DNA from: Gp1-AA122 sp036378535
GTDB lineage: Bacteria > Acidobacteriota > Terriglobia > Terriglobales > Acidobacteriaceae
Direction: 5' to 3'
Length of the DNA stretch: 64,000 nucleotides
Assembly: GCA_036378535.1 (NCBI GenBank)
Contig: DASUWH010000066.1
Span: forward strand, 1 to 64,000
Each line of letters opens with the position of its first letter. Positions within the stretch are counted from its first letter, which is position 1. The notes beneath the pieces are model-generated. The model did no database searches, was not told the DNA's origin, and saw only the letters and a program-made list of their open reading frames with translations. Below, piece after piece: positions 16,579 to 24,267 of this stretch. The translations under genes and the position numbers were made by a program.

Positions 16579-18273
16579 CTAACGCTTATTTTCGTGACGG
16601 ACCTTTGCGACCAGGCCGAAGTAGGCTTGGGCGGGAGTACCGGGAGAATCGAGATGAGCCAGGAAGATGCTCTTGAGGAAGCGGCGACTGACACGGCCTT
16701 CGAGATAGGCATCGTAAAGATCGCTACCCAGCATATAGCCGAGGTGAGCGGTAACGTAGTCGAATTTCTCTCCCGTATAGACCATCCCTTCTTCGATCTG
16801 CTTCGGCGTCTGCAGATAGCGCTTGGGATTGCGTTCATAGCCACGGTGCAGGGCCATAAAATCGAGCATTTCGATGAATTCACTGAATCCGAAGGAAGTT
16901 TGCTGCTCGACATCCTCGCGAGTCTGGTCATACAAGGCATACAGATCGGATTCGCGTACCGGGGGACGCGCCGGGTAGAGTACGCGCGAGCCAAAGTACG
17001 CGAGCGCGTGTTCCAGTGCGCGGCTGTAGAAGACGTCCTGGGCTAAAGGATCTGCGCTCTTCTTTCCATTCGAGCGTAGCGGCAAGCCCCGGCAAGCGTG
17101 ATGCAGAAAGCGCGCCGCTTCCTCCGCTGCATGGGCCATGTTGAATTCGGAGATGTAGAAGGCGTTCACGTGGGGCAAATAAACGCTGCCTTGTTCCTCG
17201 AAACGGCGGCTGAGGGATTTCTTGAGCGCTTCGTCCAGACCTTTGCGGGAAAACAGCTTGCGCAGAACACTGTCCGTAGCACGGCAGTAAACTTCCGGCA
17301 GCGAGTCCACCAGGAATTTCGGCTGAGTCGTATTGTGCGGAGAATAGGCGTTCATGCCCAGGAATCGTAGCAGGCCGTCAATAAGGTTGTAGATCGTGGG
17401 ACCAAGATCAGGATTACCCATGCCCTCGCGGCGCCAGCGATCGAGGCAGAGGCGGTAACTCTCGTACTTCTCCAGCGGCGTGGTATGGAACACGCAGACC
17501 ACATCGTCGCTCACCTGCACCGCCTCCACACGATCGCAATTCTCGCCCGCCGCTTTCCAGTAAAGGGCATCCACATTTTGCAGAATGGTCAGGACATGAT
17601 CGGTACGGAGGCGCTCGTACAAAAGCCGCGGCAGGTGGTTGGGTGCGAGATGCGATTCTCCGAATAAAACCACGATCAGCGCCTCCGGATGGCGCTGGCG
17701 CATTTCCGCTATCTTGATCGCGGCATGCCGGTCGCGTGCGCCGATCTTGCGCAGGTCCTCCCGCGGCATGCAATCCAAACCGTAAACGGCGCTGGCGTGC
17801 TCGCGCGCCGCAGCCAGGAACTCATAGAAGGGCTCCCATTGGTAGCCCCAATCGAGGTCAAAGCGAATGCGCTCGCGCAGTTCGGATTCGTCGATTTCGC
17901 CGCGCATCCATTCTTCGAGGATGTGTTGATCGCGGGAGAAGACAGTTTCCACGCCCACGACGATCTCCCGCGGTCCACCCTCGCCTTCGGAAAAGGATTG
18001 GGCATTCAGATTTTCGAGCAATGATGCGGCGTAGCGCTGCGAAGCTGGCAATGCGTGGTAATCGCCGATCAGAATGATGTCGGGTTGGAGCAGCAATTCG
18101 GCAAATTTCCCTGGCTGCAGAACGGAATCGTAAGAGCGGAACGCCTGGCTGAAATCGACCAGGTACTTGCGCCGCCCATTATGGTCGCTGGCTCGAATCT
18201 CACGTTCAACGCCTACGATGGCATGCAACTGCGCTGCACTGCGCCGCGACCTTAATGTAGCCGTAGATGCCAT
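16579..18273 (-). CDS. ChaN/Tiki-superfamily protein
   Basis: A 564-residue protein from the ATG at 18273 (an in-frame GTG at 18309 would add 12 residues; neither has a clear ribosome-binding site). The first half is a ChaN-like domain: LIGDYHALPASQRYAASLL, VGVETVFSRDQ and VVLFGESHLAPNHLP are the conserved Glu/His segments of this haem-binding or metalloprotease-like superfamily. The second half is a long region of unknown function rich in Arg and Glu. No lipobox or signal peptide is seen, unlike classical ChaN, so it is probably cytoplasmic. Confidence 0.75.
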   Translation of the reverse strand: MASTATLRSRRSAAQLHAIVGVEREIRASDHNGRRKYLVDFSQAFRSYDSVLQPGKFAELLLQPDIILIGDYHALPASQRYAASLLENLNAQSFSEGEGGPREIVVGVETVFSRDQHILEEWMRGEIDESELRERIRFDLDWGYQWEPFYEFLAAAREHASAVYGLDCMPREDLRKIGARDRHAAIKIAEMRQRHPEALIVVLFGESHLAPNHLPRLLYERLRTDHVLTILQNVDALYWKAAGENCDRVEAVQVSDDVVCVFHTTPLEKYESYRLCLDRWRREGMGNPDLGPTIYNLIDGLLRFLGMNAYSPHNTTQPKFLVDSLPEVYCRATDSVLRKLFSRKGLDEALKKSLSRRFEEQGSVYLPHVNAFYISEFNMAHAAEEAARFLHHACRGLPLRSNGKKSADPLAQDVFYSRALEHALAYFGSRVLYPARPPVRESDLYALYDQTREDVEQQTSFGFSEFIEMLDFMALHRGYERNPKRYLQTPKQIEEGMVYTGEKFDYVTAHLGYMLGSDLYDAYLEGRVSRRFLKSIFLAHLDSPGTPAQAYFGLVAKVRHENKR

Positions 18274-18402
18274 CAGAATTTCGATGCAGGGCGCCTGGTT
18301 ACCCGCCACGACATACCCAATCGTCCCGCCTTCTCTCCTTGACTTGCCCGAGCCCGCATCCCTATGCTCAAGGGCTCCCCGCTATTGGTCAGGAGCTAAC
18401 AC

Positions 18403-19035
18403 TTGGCCCAGCAACAACATCGAAACCGCACTTCCGAGATCAGCAGCGGCCGCAACCTCACTATCGCCACCACCGGTGCCAGCGGTTCTCTGTTTCTGCA
18501 GCAGCTCTTGCTCGCGGTCGACCGCGACCGGCGGGTCGCTACCGTCAACTTCATTGCTTCCGACAGCGGCCTTCGCGTGCTCGCCGAAGAACTTGGCATC
18601 TCGGGCCGGAACAAGCTCATAGAGCAGTTGCTCGGTCACAGTTCCGGCAAAATCCAGCAGCAGGCCAATGCCAACATCGGCGCTAACGTCGCCAGCGGCT
18701 CCTACCCAACCGATGCCATGATCGTGATCCCCTGCAGCGTCGGCACTTTAGCTCGGATCGCCAATGGAATCGCGTCCCACCTCATCGAGCGCGCCGCTGA
18801 CGTTTGCCTCAAGGAAAAGCGCCCACTGGTTCTCTGCGTACGGGAAACGCCGCTCAACAAGATCCACATCCGTAACATGTATCGGGCTGCCGACGCCGGG
18901 GCCACGGTCTTCCCGCTGATCCCTGCCTTTTACAATCGGCCAGCGAGCGCCGAGGTTATGGCACGGGAATTCGCGTATCGAGTCCTGGCCCACATCGGAC
19001 TGCCGCAGCCCGATGCATACCGTTGGAAATCCTGA
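18403..19035 (+). CDS. ubiX: Flavin prenyltransferase UbiX
   Basis: A 210-residue enzyme that prenylates FMN to make the cofactor of UbiD-type decarboxylases. Visible motifs are the phosphate-binding ATTGASGSLF, the MIVIPCSVGTLARIANGI stretch, and RETPLNKIHIRNM with the conserved Arg/Glu. PLIPAFYNRP near the C-terminus is also typical. The start is TTG at 18403, seven bases after AGGAG. The N-terminal 15 residues are a non-conserved tail. No ubiD is in the window. Confidence 0.93.
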   Translation: MAQQQHRNRTSEISSGRNLTIATTGASGSLFLQQLLLAVDRDRRVATVNFIASDSGLRVLAEELGISGRNKLIEQLLGHSSGKIQQQANANIGANVASGSYPTDAMIVIPCSVGTLARIANGIASHLIERAADVCLKEKRPLVLCVRETPLNKIHIRNMYRAADAGATVFPLIPAFYNRPASAEVMAREFAYRVLAHIGLPQPDAYRWKS

Positions 19036-19138
19036 AAGATCTTAGGTTTAGGAACACTGGGTCCCTAATGGGGAGAGTTTCAGTGTAGGAAGACTGACCT
19101 CATTCGGCCAGATTTCGTGAGGCCATGCCCTGGCGGAG

Positions 19139-19165
19139 TTGACCATATTAGATGACTATGGTCAA
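19139..19165. promoter_or_regulatory. Operator of the toxin-antitoxin pair
   Basis: Perfect inverted repeat TTGACCATA / TATGGTCAA (9-bp arms, 9-bp spacer), ending 8 bases before the antitoxin start. It is ideally placed for autorepression by the antitoxin. Confidence 0.75.
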
Positions 19166-19173
19166 ATAGATGT

Positions 19174-19413
19174 GTGAAAGAAGTGGCTATCTCGGAATTC
19201 AAGGCTAAGTGCCTGGCGCTTATTGACGAAGTGCAGAAGACCAAGCAGCCTCTACGGATAACCCGTCGCGGCGAGCCGGTTGCGGAACTCGTCCCCACTA
19301 CGCCCCAAGGTGAGGGTAATTTGCTTGGGTTTATGCAGGGTCGGGGCAAAATTCTCGGCGATATCGTATCCCCTGCCGCGGATCCCGATGAATGGGAGGT
19401 TCTGCGGGATTGA
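19174..19413 (+). CDS. Antitoxin, Phd/YefM family
   Basis: A 79-residue protein starting at GTG. VAISEFKAKCLALIDEVQ, ITRRGEPVAELVP and the DNA-binding N-terminal fold are typical of Phd/YefM antitoxins, which dimerise on an operator and neutralise the toxin with a disordered C-terminus (here PDEWEVLRD). It is preceded by a perfect palindrome and its stop codon overlaps the toxin start. It is therefore the first gene of an autoregulated toxin-antitoxin operon. Confidence 0.9.
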   Translation: MKEVAISEFKAKCLALIDEVQKTKQPLRITRRGEPVAELVPTTPQGEGNLLGFMQGRGKILGDIVSPAADPDEWEVLRD

Positions 19414-19799
19414 AGCTTCTCCTGGATACACATATCTGGCTTTGGCTTGCTCTGGAACCGTCGCGTTTGGGGCAAAGGGTGCAGAAGGAATTGACCAATC
19501 CAGAAAATGAGAAGTGGCTTTCCCCCATCAGCGCGTGGGAAGCCCTGTTACTTCACCGCAAGGGCAGAATCAACTTAGAAACTGATTCCCCGGCCTGGGT
19601 ATCTGAAGCACGGACTCGGTTCCTCGAAGCTCCGCTGACCCATGACATCGTACTTGCGGCAGAGCAACTTCCCCTTGATAGCCGGGACCCAGCCGACCGC
19701 TTTCTCGCCGCGACAGCCTATGTACTCGACCTGACGCTCGTCACGGCAGACCGTAATCTTCTCGGCCTGGGCGAAATCTCCACCCTGGCAAACCGGTAG
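19410..19799 (+). CDS. PIN-domain toxin (VapC-like)
   Basis: A 129-residue PIN-domain ribonuclease. The start is a TTG at 19410 that overlaps the antitoxin stop (TTGA) and lies about 11 bases after GGAGG; an ATG at 19392 would add six residues. The acidic active site is complete: LLLDTHIW, SAWEALLL, DPADRFLAATA and TLVTADRNLL. Toxins of this type cut specific RNAs when free of antitoxin. The next element downstream is the structured RNA region. Confidence 0.9.
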   Translation: MKLLLDTHIWLWLALEPSRLGQRVQKELTNPENEKWLSPISAWEALLLHRKGRINLETDSPAWVSEARTRFLEAPLTHDIVLAAEQLPLDSRDPADRFLAATAYVLDLTLVTADRNLLGLGEISTLANR

Positions 19800-19821
19800 A
19801 TACTGTTAATTTCGCGGGTAC

Positions 19822-19892
19822 ACCACCTCCGTGCGGTTGACGCCAAAGTAATTTTCCGGTTAAGGTGGCTTTAACACCGGAAAGGAGGTGGT
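19822..19892 (+). promoter_or_regulatory. Ribosome-binding-site sequestering stem
   Basis: ACCACCTCC (19822-19830) is exactly complementary to GGAGGTGGT (19884-19892), which contains the Shine-Dalgarno of the 17-codon ORF. Directly stacked on it is a second perfect stem TTTCCGGT/ACCGGAAA. When folded, the ribosome-binding site would be hidden. Confidence 0.6.
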
Positions 19893-19895
19893 CTG

Positions 19896-19949
19896 ATGAC
19901 AAGTTCTGACTGTAGTGGTAAACGACTAGGTGAGGTGGCTGAGGCTTAG
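19896..19949 (+). CDS. 17-residue ORF inside the structured RNA
   Basis: ATG at 19896 lies seven bases after GGAGG within AAAGGAGGTG, a near-perfect complement of the 16S rRNA tail. It encodes MTSSDCSGKRLGEVAEA and stops at TAG 19947-19949. The end of the ORF overlaps the 5' arm of the long-range stem (19937-19945), so translation would open the downstream structure. It could be a regulatory leader peptide or a small protein made by a dual-function RNA. Confidence 0.45.
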   Translation: MTSSDCSGKRLGEVAEA

Positions 19950-20092
19950 GGCTGTTGCTCTAATCCCTCGCATAGCTTTCGGTGAGTTTGGGAACACCCC
20001 GCCTGGCGTGAGTCGCGCCAGGAACCCGGAGTTAGCCGCAGAGGTCACGCCGATAGAGTGACCGCCTCAGGCCAATCCCAACAGTCTACCGG

Positions 20093-20130
20093 CGACCCGC
20101 AGACCACAAATCTGCGGGTCGTTTTATTTT
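20093..20130 (+). terminator. Rho-independent terminator of the structured RNA
   Basis: Perfect 11-bp stem CGACCCGCAGA / TCTGCGGGTCG with a 7-nt loop, followed by TTTTATTTT. Confidence 0.9.
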
Positions 20131-20162
20131 GGCTGCTGGCTATGAGCGGCTAGCTTCTAGCA

Positions 20163-20225
20163 AGCAACGCCTGTCATCTCGACCGAGGGCGCAGGCCCGA
20201 GTGGAGAGACCTTGTGTCTTCCCGT
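20163..20225. repeat. Dispersed hairpin-repeat fragment
   Basis: TGTCATCTCGACCGAGGG, then GTGGAGAGACCTTGTGTC and TTCCC, match the general pattern of the 15570-15702 element. It lies between the structured RNA and the convergent Nudix gene. Confidence 0.45.
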
Positions 20226-20239
20226 TGCTGCAGATTCCC

Positions 20240-20677
20240 CTATTTCCGCGGCTCGGTACTAACCAGCCCTTTTTGGATTACTTCGGCGGTGTCGGGTGCG
20301 AGATTGAGACCGGCGATTTCTTCCGCTGTGAACCATCCTACTTCGTCGGCATCACTGCCCGGCTTGAGCTCACCGCCCACACGGCGGCAAAGAAAATCGA
20401 TCAACACGTAGTGGTACTGAACGCGATCGCCTGTCCGAATGAGGCGATCAAACACGCCTAGAATTTCACCGGGTTCGACGGTAAGGCCGGTCTCCTCTTT
20501 CGCCTCGCGGATCGCAGCTTCGCGCAGCAATTCACCCACTTCGAGCACGCCTCCCGGGATCGACCACTCCCCCACGAGTGGTGGGTGTGCGCGCTTGACC
20601 AGCAGCACGCGCCCATTCTCAATGATGATGGCGCCCACACCAATAAGAGGAGCTTCGGGATATTCGCGTTTTAACAC
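20240..20677 (-). CDS. Nudix hydrolase
   Basis: A 145-residue Nudix-fold pyrophosphohydrolase. The Nudix box is complete: it starts at GGVLEVGELL and ends at REAKEETGL, with all metal-binding glutamates. The N-terminal EYPEAPLIGVGAIIIENGRV and the insert VQYHYVLIDFLCR resemble ADP-ribose or NUDT-type ADP-sugar hydrolases, but the substrate is open. I chose the GTG at 20677 because the frame upstream (to 20740) runs through an intergenic repeat. It is alone in its orientation with the secreted-protein gene behind it. Confidence 0.88.
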   Translation of the reverse strand: MLKREYPEAPLIGVGAIIIENGRVLLVKRAHPPLVGEWSIPGGVLEVGELLREAAIREAKEETGLTVEPGEILGVFDRLIRTGDRVQYHYVLIDFLCRRVGGELKPGSDADEVGWFTAEEIAGLNLAPDTAEVIQKGLVSTEPRK

Positions 20678-20689
20678 TCTGTCGCTTGC

Positions 20690-20760
20690 TGTTGGTCGTT
20701 GGTCATCGGCTGGAACATCTCTATGCGGTTGTGTTGCCAAAGAGCAAGGACCAACGACAG
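20690..20760. repeat. Heptamer-type inverted intergenic repeat
   Basis: GCTGTTGGTCGTTGGTC and AAGGACCAACGACAGC face each other across about 40 bases. Both are made of 7-base units like those between scoA and scoB. Confidence 0.5.
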
Positions 20761-20762
20761 CG

Positions 20763-21293
20763 TTACTGAAATATTGTCCGCGGACTCAAGTCCACGATCT
20801 TCCATTCCCTGCCATTCCATGCGACCACGATCCGAAGCTGCGTGTGCCGCCGCAGGTCCAGCATCTCATCCGAATCCGAGGCGGCATCCAGTCCGAAATC
20901 CGCCAGCGCCACGCCCTTCCCATTCTCCACGCCGGTTTGTGCAAGATGATAGGTCACGTTGAACGAATCATATCTGGCGAACAAGTTGTTGATCTCGGTT
21001 CGAAAAACAGGAAAGCCGGTCATTTTTGTGGAATCGAAGGCGCCGAGGAACTTCTTGCGGTTATAGCTTTGCAATGCCGCCTGAAGATTGTCGAGGATAG
21101 TGAGCGCGTCGTCATCGCCAAATATGGGAGCAGCCATCGGCTGCCCGGCAGAAGTCTTCGACGAACCCTGTTGGGCAGTTATAGCTGGAGAAGCAGCAGT
21201 CAGTGGCATCACAATTGCCAGCAGCAGGGCCAAAGCGCGCCAACACCGGCATACAGAATTCCCGGAAAAAGCGTTTGTGCAGCGCAAGCCCAT
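20763..21293 (-). CDS. Secreted protein of unknown function
   Basis: A 176-residue exported protein starting at the ATG at 21293; a TTG seven codons upstream is an alternative. A signal peptide (about residues 15-40, CWRALALLLAIVMPLTAASPA) is followed by a domain with ALTILDNLQAALQSYNRKKF, YDSFNVTYHLAQ and VVAWNGREWKIVDLSP, which has the look of an NTF2-like or similar alpha+beta fold. The family is not recognised. It is upstream of the Nudix gene on the same strand, with a repeat between them. Confidence 0.6.
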   Translation of the reverse strand: MGLRCTNAFSGNSVCRCWRALALLLAIVMPLTAASPAITAQQGSSKTSAGQPMAAPIFGDDDALTILDNLQAALQSYNRKKFLGAFDSTKMTGFPVFRTEINNLFARYDSFNVTYHLAQTGVENGKGVALADFGLDAASDSDEMLDLRRHTQLRIVVAWNGREWKIVDLSPRTIFQ

Positions 21294-21529
21294 CGCCTGT
21301 GAATTGTAAGGCAAATCCTTTCAATAGCCTACGAAGGTTAGTGGCCCTCCCAAGGTTTAGCAAGATCTTGGGCATAAATGCCTCTCCTGCGGGCGTATAA
21401 TTTTTCTCACTTCTCAAGTTCTGAATTCGGCAAACTCAGTAACCTTCCCCGCCGAACGGACTGTTTTTCGAGTCGCCTGCGGCGGGCCGGACCCTTCACC
21501 TTCCAACAACTGCGAAAAGGAGATTCAAT

Positions 21530-21853
21530 ATGTTTACACGCATTGTGGAATGCCACGTGAAACCGGGAAAAAGGCAAGAAGCGACCACGAAGATCAACAA
21601 CGAAGTGCTGCCCATCCTGCAGAAGCAGCCAGGGTTCGTGGACATGATTGGCCTCACGCATGAAAGGGACCCCGAGAGGATCGTTGCGCTCAGCTTCTGG
21701 AATACCAAGGAAGATGCGGAGCGTTATCATCGCGAGCACTTCAGCCACATTAATGAGATTCTGAAGCCGCTGCTGACTTCCGTCCCCTCAGTGGAAACTT
21801 ACAACGTGGAAAGCTCAACCACACACCGGATCGCTGCTGGTAAGGCAGCGTGA
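21530..21853 (+). CDS. Antibiotic biosynthesis monooxygenase (ABM)-fold protein
   Basis: A 107-residue protein with a strong ribosome-binding site (AAAAGGAG). It matches the dimeric ferredoxin-like ABM fold: MFTRIVECHVKPGKRQEA at the start, LPILQKQPGFVDM, and IVALSFWNTKEDAERYHRE with the usual aromatic residues. Members include haem-degrading and quinone-oxidising enzymes as well as proteins without known activity. There are no diagnostic haem ligands that I can name. It is monocistronic. Confidence 0.8.
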   Translation: MFTRIVECHVKPGKRQEATTKINNEVLPILQKQPGFVDMIGLTHERDPERIVALSFWNTKEDAERYHREHFSHINEILKPLLTSVPSVETYNVESSTTHRIAAGKAA

Positions 21854-21932
21854 TCCATCAGCCCCGGCGGTTCAGGCTGCCGGGGCAGTCCTGATTGCAG
21901 GTGGAGTACTAAAAGGCTGCGCGGCTAGCGCT

Positions 21933-22100
21933 TTATCTCGCGTTGCTTCCAGACTGCGGCCGCTCCGTCTTGGGTGGGTGATCCGCATTGCCAAACGGAA
22001 TGTTGGGATTATTGAGTAACCGAGCCTGTTCCTCGTTGGATACGAGAGAAATCTGTTCAAGGGCTCTGTCCCTTCGACCACCAAATCCTCCTTCCCGCAT
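21933..22100 (-). CDS. Small protein of unknown function
   Basis: A 55-residue frame starting MREGGFGGRRDRALEQIS with an excellent ribosome-binding site (GGAGGTGACG just before ATG). The middle, SLVSNEEQARLLNNPNIPFG, and a Pro/Gln-rich tail follow. There is no signal peptide or known motif. The good start signal and biased composition suggest it is real, but I know no family. Confidence 0.45.
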   Translation of the reverse strand: MREGGFGGRRDRALEQISLVSNEEQARLLNNPNIPFGNADHPPKTERPQSGSNAR

Positions 22101-22333
22101 CGTCACCTCCAACCAAAACCCGATTTGTGTCGTGCGTTGAGATGATCCTCTTTCACTGTGCAGAAGCTCCAGGTCCACGGAAGAAACTAGTACTCAAACA
22201 AGTAAATTCACTTACCGTTGCGCAGGAATCACAGACGTTGGTTTGTAAGGAGGGCCGCAATTGGCGCTTCGCCACTCTTGAAAAGTTCCGCAGTAACTCG
22301 ACGCATAGGAAGGAAAATGCTCCGCACGCCATG

Positions 22334-23152
22334 CTACTTCCCGGAAGGAAACAGTAACTCGGCGGGTATGCCGCGATGAACTGCTCGCGCACTCGGCGGA
22401 TTAACGGTTGCGACTACTCCTGTTGTTCGGTAATCCAGCGTTTCGGCCTGCAGCGTCTGGCTTCCTACAAAGCGCACATCTGCGGTGGCTTCCATTCTAG
22501 TTTGGACCCAGAGGCTGGACACTTGGGAAAAGTCAAGCTTCACATAGACGTCCTTCAGCAACCACGATGGGCTCTTCGCCAGATGACCCTCGATCCGTCG
22601 AATCGAAAAAGTGTGCTTATCGATCCACGCCCGGCCCACAACTAATTCCTTTTGTTTGCGTTTCGGTGTTAACCCGATCAGATAAAAACTTTTCCCCTCA
22701 AGCGTGCTCTCTCCAAGGTTGGTGAAGCTGTAGTTGTCGCCGGTCAGAAGAGCCGCGGATCGCGACTCTGGATTGCCTGTGGCCAATGCCGATTCGTGAT
22801 CCAAAATTCTCCTGACTACCTGCTCGCCCCGACTGCTGCCGGTGTGCGCTTGAATCGCGTATGTCTCGCGATCCGGCGGCAAATACTGTATTTCGACCAC
22901 CACGTTGGAGCTGGCCTGCGGACTCTTGTTCGCGAACAAACGATACTGGCGAACCAGTTGATAGGGGGTTTGAATCCGCGCATTCCTCTGCGTTTGTTCC
23001 AGACGTTGAATCAGCGAAGAGAATTCCAAGCTGGCTGAAGTATTTCCAGTCCCCTGGCCGTAGGCAATGCCGGTCAGACAGGCGGCAACCGTTCCAAAGA
23101 AGATCTTCGAGAGTAGCCGTCGCCAGTGCACGAGGTTTGATGAGCACGCCAC
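22334..23152 (-). CDS. Exported LolA-like outer-membrane lipoprotein-sorting fold protein
   Basis: A 272-residue protein. I chose the GTG at 23152, six bases after AGGGGGT, so that a signal peptide (LLSKIFFGTVAACLTGIAYG) lies near the N-terminus; the frame stays open to 23326 without a better start. The C-terminal part, GKSFYLIGLTPKRKQKELVV, GRAWIDKHTFSIRRIEG and VWVQTRMEATADVRFVGS-like strands, matches the half-barrel fold of LolA/LolB-type proteins. It probably acts in the periplasm on lipids or lipoproteins. Confidence 0.65.
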   Translation of the reverse strand: MACSSNLVHWRRLLSKIFFGTVAACLTGIAYGQGTGNTSASLEFSSLIQRLEQTQRNARIQTPYQLVRQYRLFANKSPQASSNVVVEIQYLPPDRETYAIQAHTGSSRGEQVVRRILDHESALATGNPESRSAALLTGDNYSFTNLGESTLEGKSFYLIGLTPKRKQKELVVGRAWIDKHTFSIRRIEGHLAKSPSWLLKDVYVKLDFSQVSSLWVQTRMEATADVRFVGSQTLQAETLDYRTTGVVATVNPPSARAVHRGIPAELLFPSGK

Positions 23153-23425
23153 GGGCCACCCCCTCTGCCTGACTGCGCAGCAAGATTGGGCATCGCAAGC
23201 CTCTCCGCGTGAAAATTCTGCGGGTTTAGCAGAAAATTCGGCGTACAGAGTGTACTGTACCGGCTTCCCTAGCTTAGCTTGGGAGAGCGGCAGACGAGCA
23301 TTCCCGGGTGTGCAACAACCCTGCACGTAATCGGAAAACCGGTTCGTTTAGTTCCCCGCTCCCTGGGACTACCCGTATTCCCGCCTTGCGCCAGCCCTCA
23401 TCTAAGCATCTACAATAGGACGCCT

Positions 23426-24214
23426 ATGGCCCTGGAAGAATACAAGCGCAAGCGACGATTCGAAGAAACGCCTGAGCCGCCCCCAAAAGTCGAAAAGAAA
23501 AGTGGCAACCGTTTCGTGGTTCAGATGCACGACGCCACGCGCCTCCATTATGACTTTCGGTTGGAAATGGACGGAGTGCTGAAATCGTGGGCTGTTCCCA
23601 AAGGTCCCTCGCAGGACCCGGCGGACAAGCGCCTGGCCATGCAGGTCGAGGATCATCCCGTTTCCTATTTCGATTTCGAAGGCACTATCCCCGAAGGTAA
23701 TTATGGTGCCGGCACAGTGATGGTATGGGACGTGGGCACCTGGCAGCCGTTGTCGCCGGTTCCGGTGAATGGCAAGTACGTTCCCGGCACAGCTGCGGAA
23801 GCGCGCCAGATGTTAGCTGATGGCGATTTGAAATTCCGGCTGAAGGGCAAGCGGCTGACGGGCGATTACGCGCTGATCCACATAAAGTCGCGGCGTGGCG
23901 GCAGCAAGGGAAACGAATGGCTGTTGATCAAGAAGCGCGATGACTCCGCTGAGCCGGGCTTCAAGGCGGAACAGTTCGATACCTCGATTCTGACGAATCG
24001 CACCATGGACGAGATTGGCGGCGATCGCAAGTCGGCGGAATGGGAGAGCAGTCGTCCGGCATCGGCCCGGACCAAACCGAAAGCAGCGTGGCTGGCGGAT
24101 ACATTGGCAAAAATCGAAAAGAAAAAGGAAACCAAGCTCTCCACCGCTGAGGACGTAGGTAAACAAAAAGTAAAAAAAAACCTAAAGCGCAGCCGCCTGC
24201 GAAAAGCCAGTTAG
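23426..24214 (+). CDS. LigD-type 3'-phosphoesterase (PE) domain protein
   Basis: A 262-residue product from the ATG at 23426. The PE domain (about 25-165) has RFVVQMHDATRLHYDFRLE, MDGVLKSWAVPKGPS, VEDHPVSYFDFEG and IPEGNYGAGTVMVWD, including the catalytic His/Asp/Arg residues of the enzyme that trims 3' ends in bacterial end joining. The Lys-rich tail ends at a TAG (24212-24214) after an A9 tract (24172-24180). A -1 shift at the tract joins this gene to the ligase frame with no stop between, so the two are probably parts of one LigD-like protein. Confidence 0.85.
   Translation: MALEEYKRKRRFEETPEPPPKVEKKSGNRFVVQMHDATRLHYDFRLEMDGVLKSWAVPKGPSQDPADKRLAMQVEDHPVSYFDFEGTIPEGNYGAGTVMVWDVGTWQPLSPVPVNGKYVPGTAAEARQMLADGDLKFRLKGKRLTGDYALIHIKSRRGGSKGNEWLLIKKRDDSAEPGFKAEQFDTSILTNRTMDEIGGDRKSAEWESSRPASARTKPKAAWLADTLAKIEKKKETKLSTAEDVGKQKVKKNLKRSRLRKAS
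24172..24181 (+). other. A9 tract / A-AAA-AAC slippery site between PE and ligase frames
   Basis: Nine adenines followed by C. In the PE frame this reads as the -1 slippery heptamer A AAA AAC (24175-24181). After a -1 shift the frame runs open through a Pro/Ser-rich linker into the ligase domain (from a TAA at 24160-24162 to the end at 25311). It may be programmed ribosomal or transcriptional slippage, a natural mutation, or an assembly error. Confidence 0.5.
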
Positions 24215-24267
24215 CTCCAACTTCCGAAGGGAACTCCTGTTCCGTCAAGAGTTCCTCCGCATCTTCT

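Larger units (their letters stand above)
19815..20130 (+). ncRNA. Candidate free-standing structured RNA with embedded short ORF
   Basis: About 315 bases with no conventional gene but dense, mutually consistent pairing. 19822-19830 pairs with 19884-19892. A hairpin is formed by 19853-19860 and 19876-19883. A long-range stem joins 19937-19945 to 20064-20073 (one bulge) and closes over hairpins CCTGGCG/CGCCAGG (20002-20022) and GGTCAC/GTGACC (20043-20063). It ends in an 11-bp terminator. A 17-codon ORF starts at 19896. No plus-strand gene follows for 1.4 kb, so it is not obviously a leader. I do not recognise it as tmRNA, RNase P, SRP or 6S RNA. Pairings were found by eye. Confidence 0.55.

Noticed and set aside
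19896..20130. Interpretation of the structured region as tmRNA, 6S RNA, RNase P RNA or SRP RNA
   Set aside because: None of the diagnostic sequences (for example the tmRNA tRNA-like end, GAGGAAAGTCC of RNase P, or the SRP GGAA tetraloop region) is visible. A covariance search is still required.
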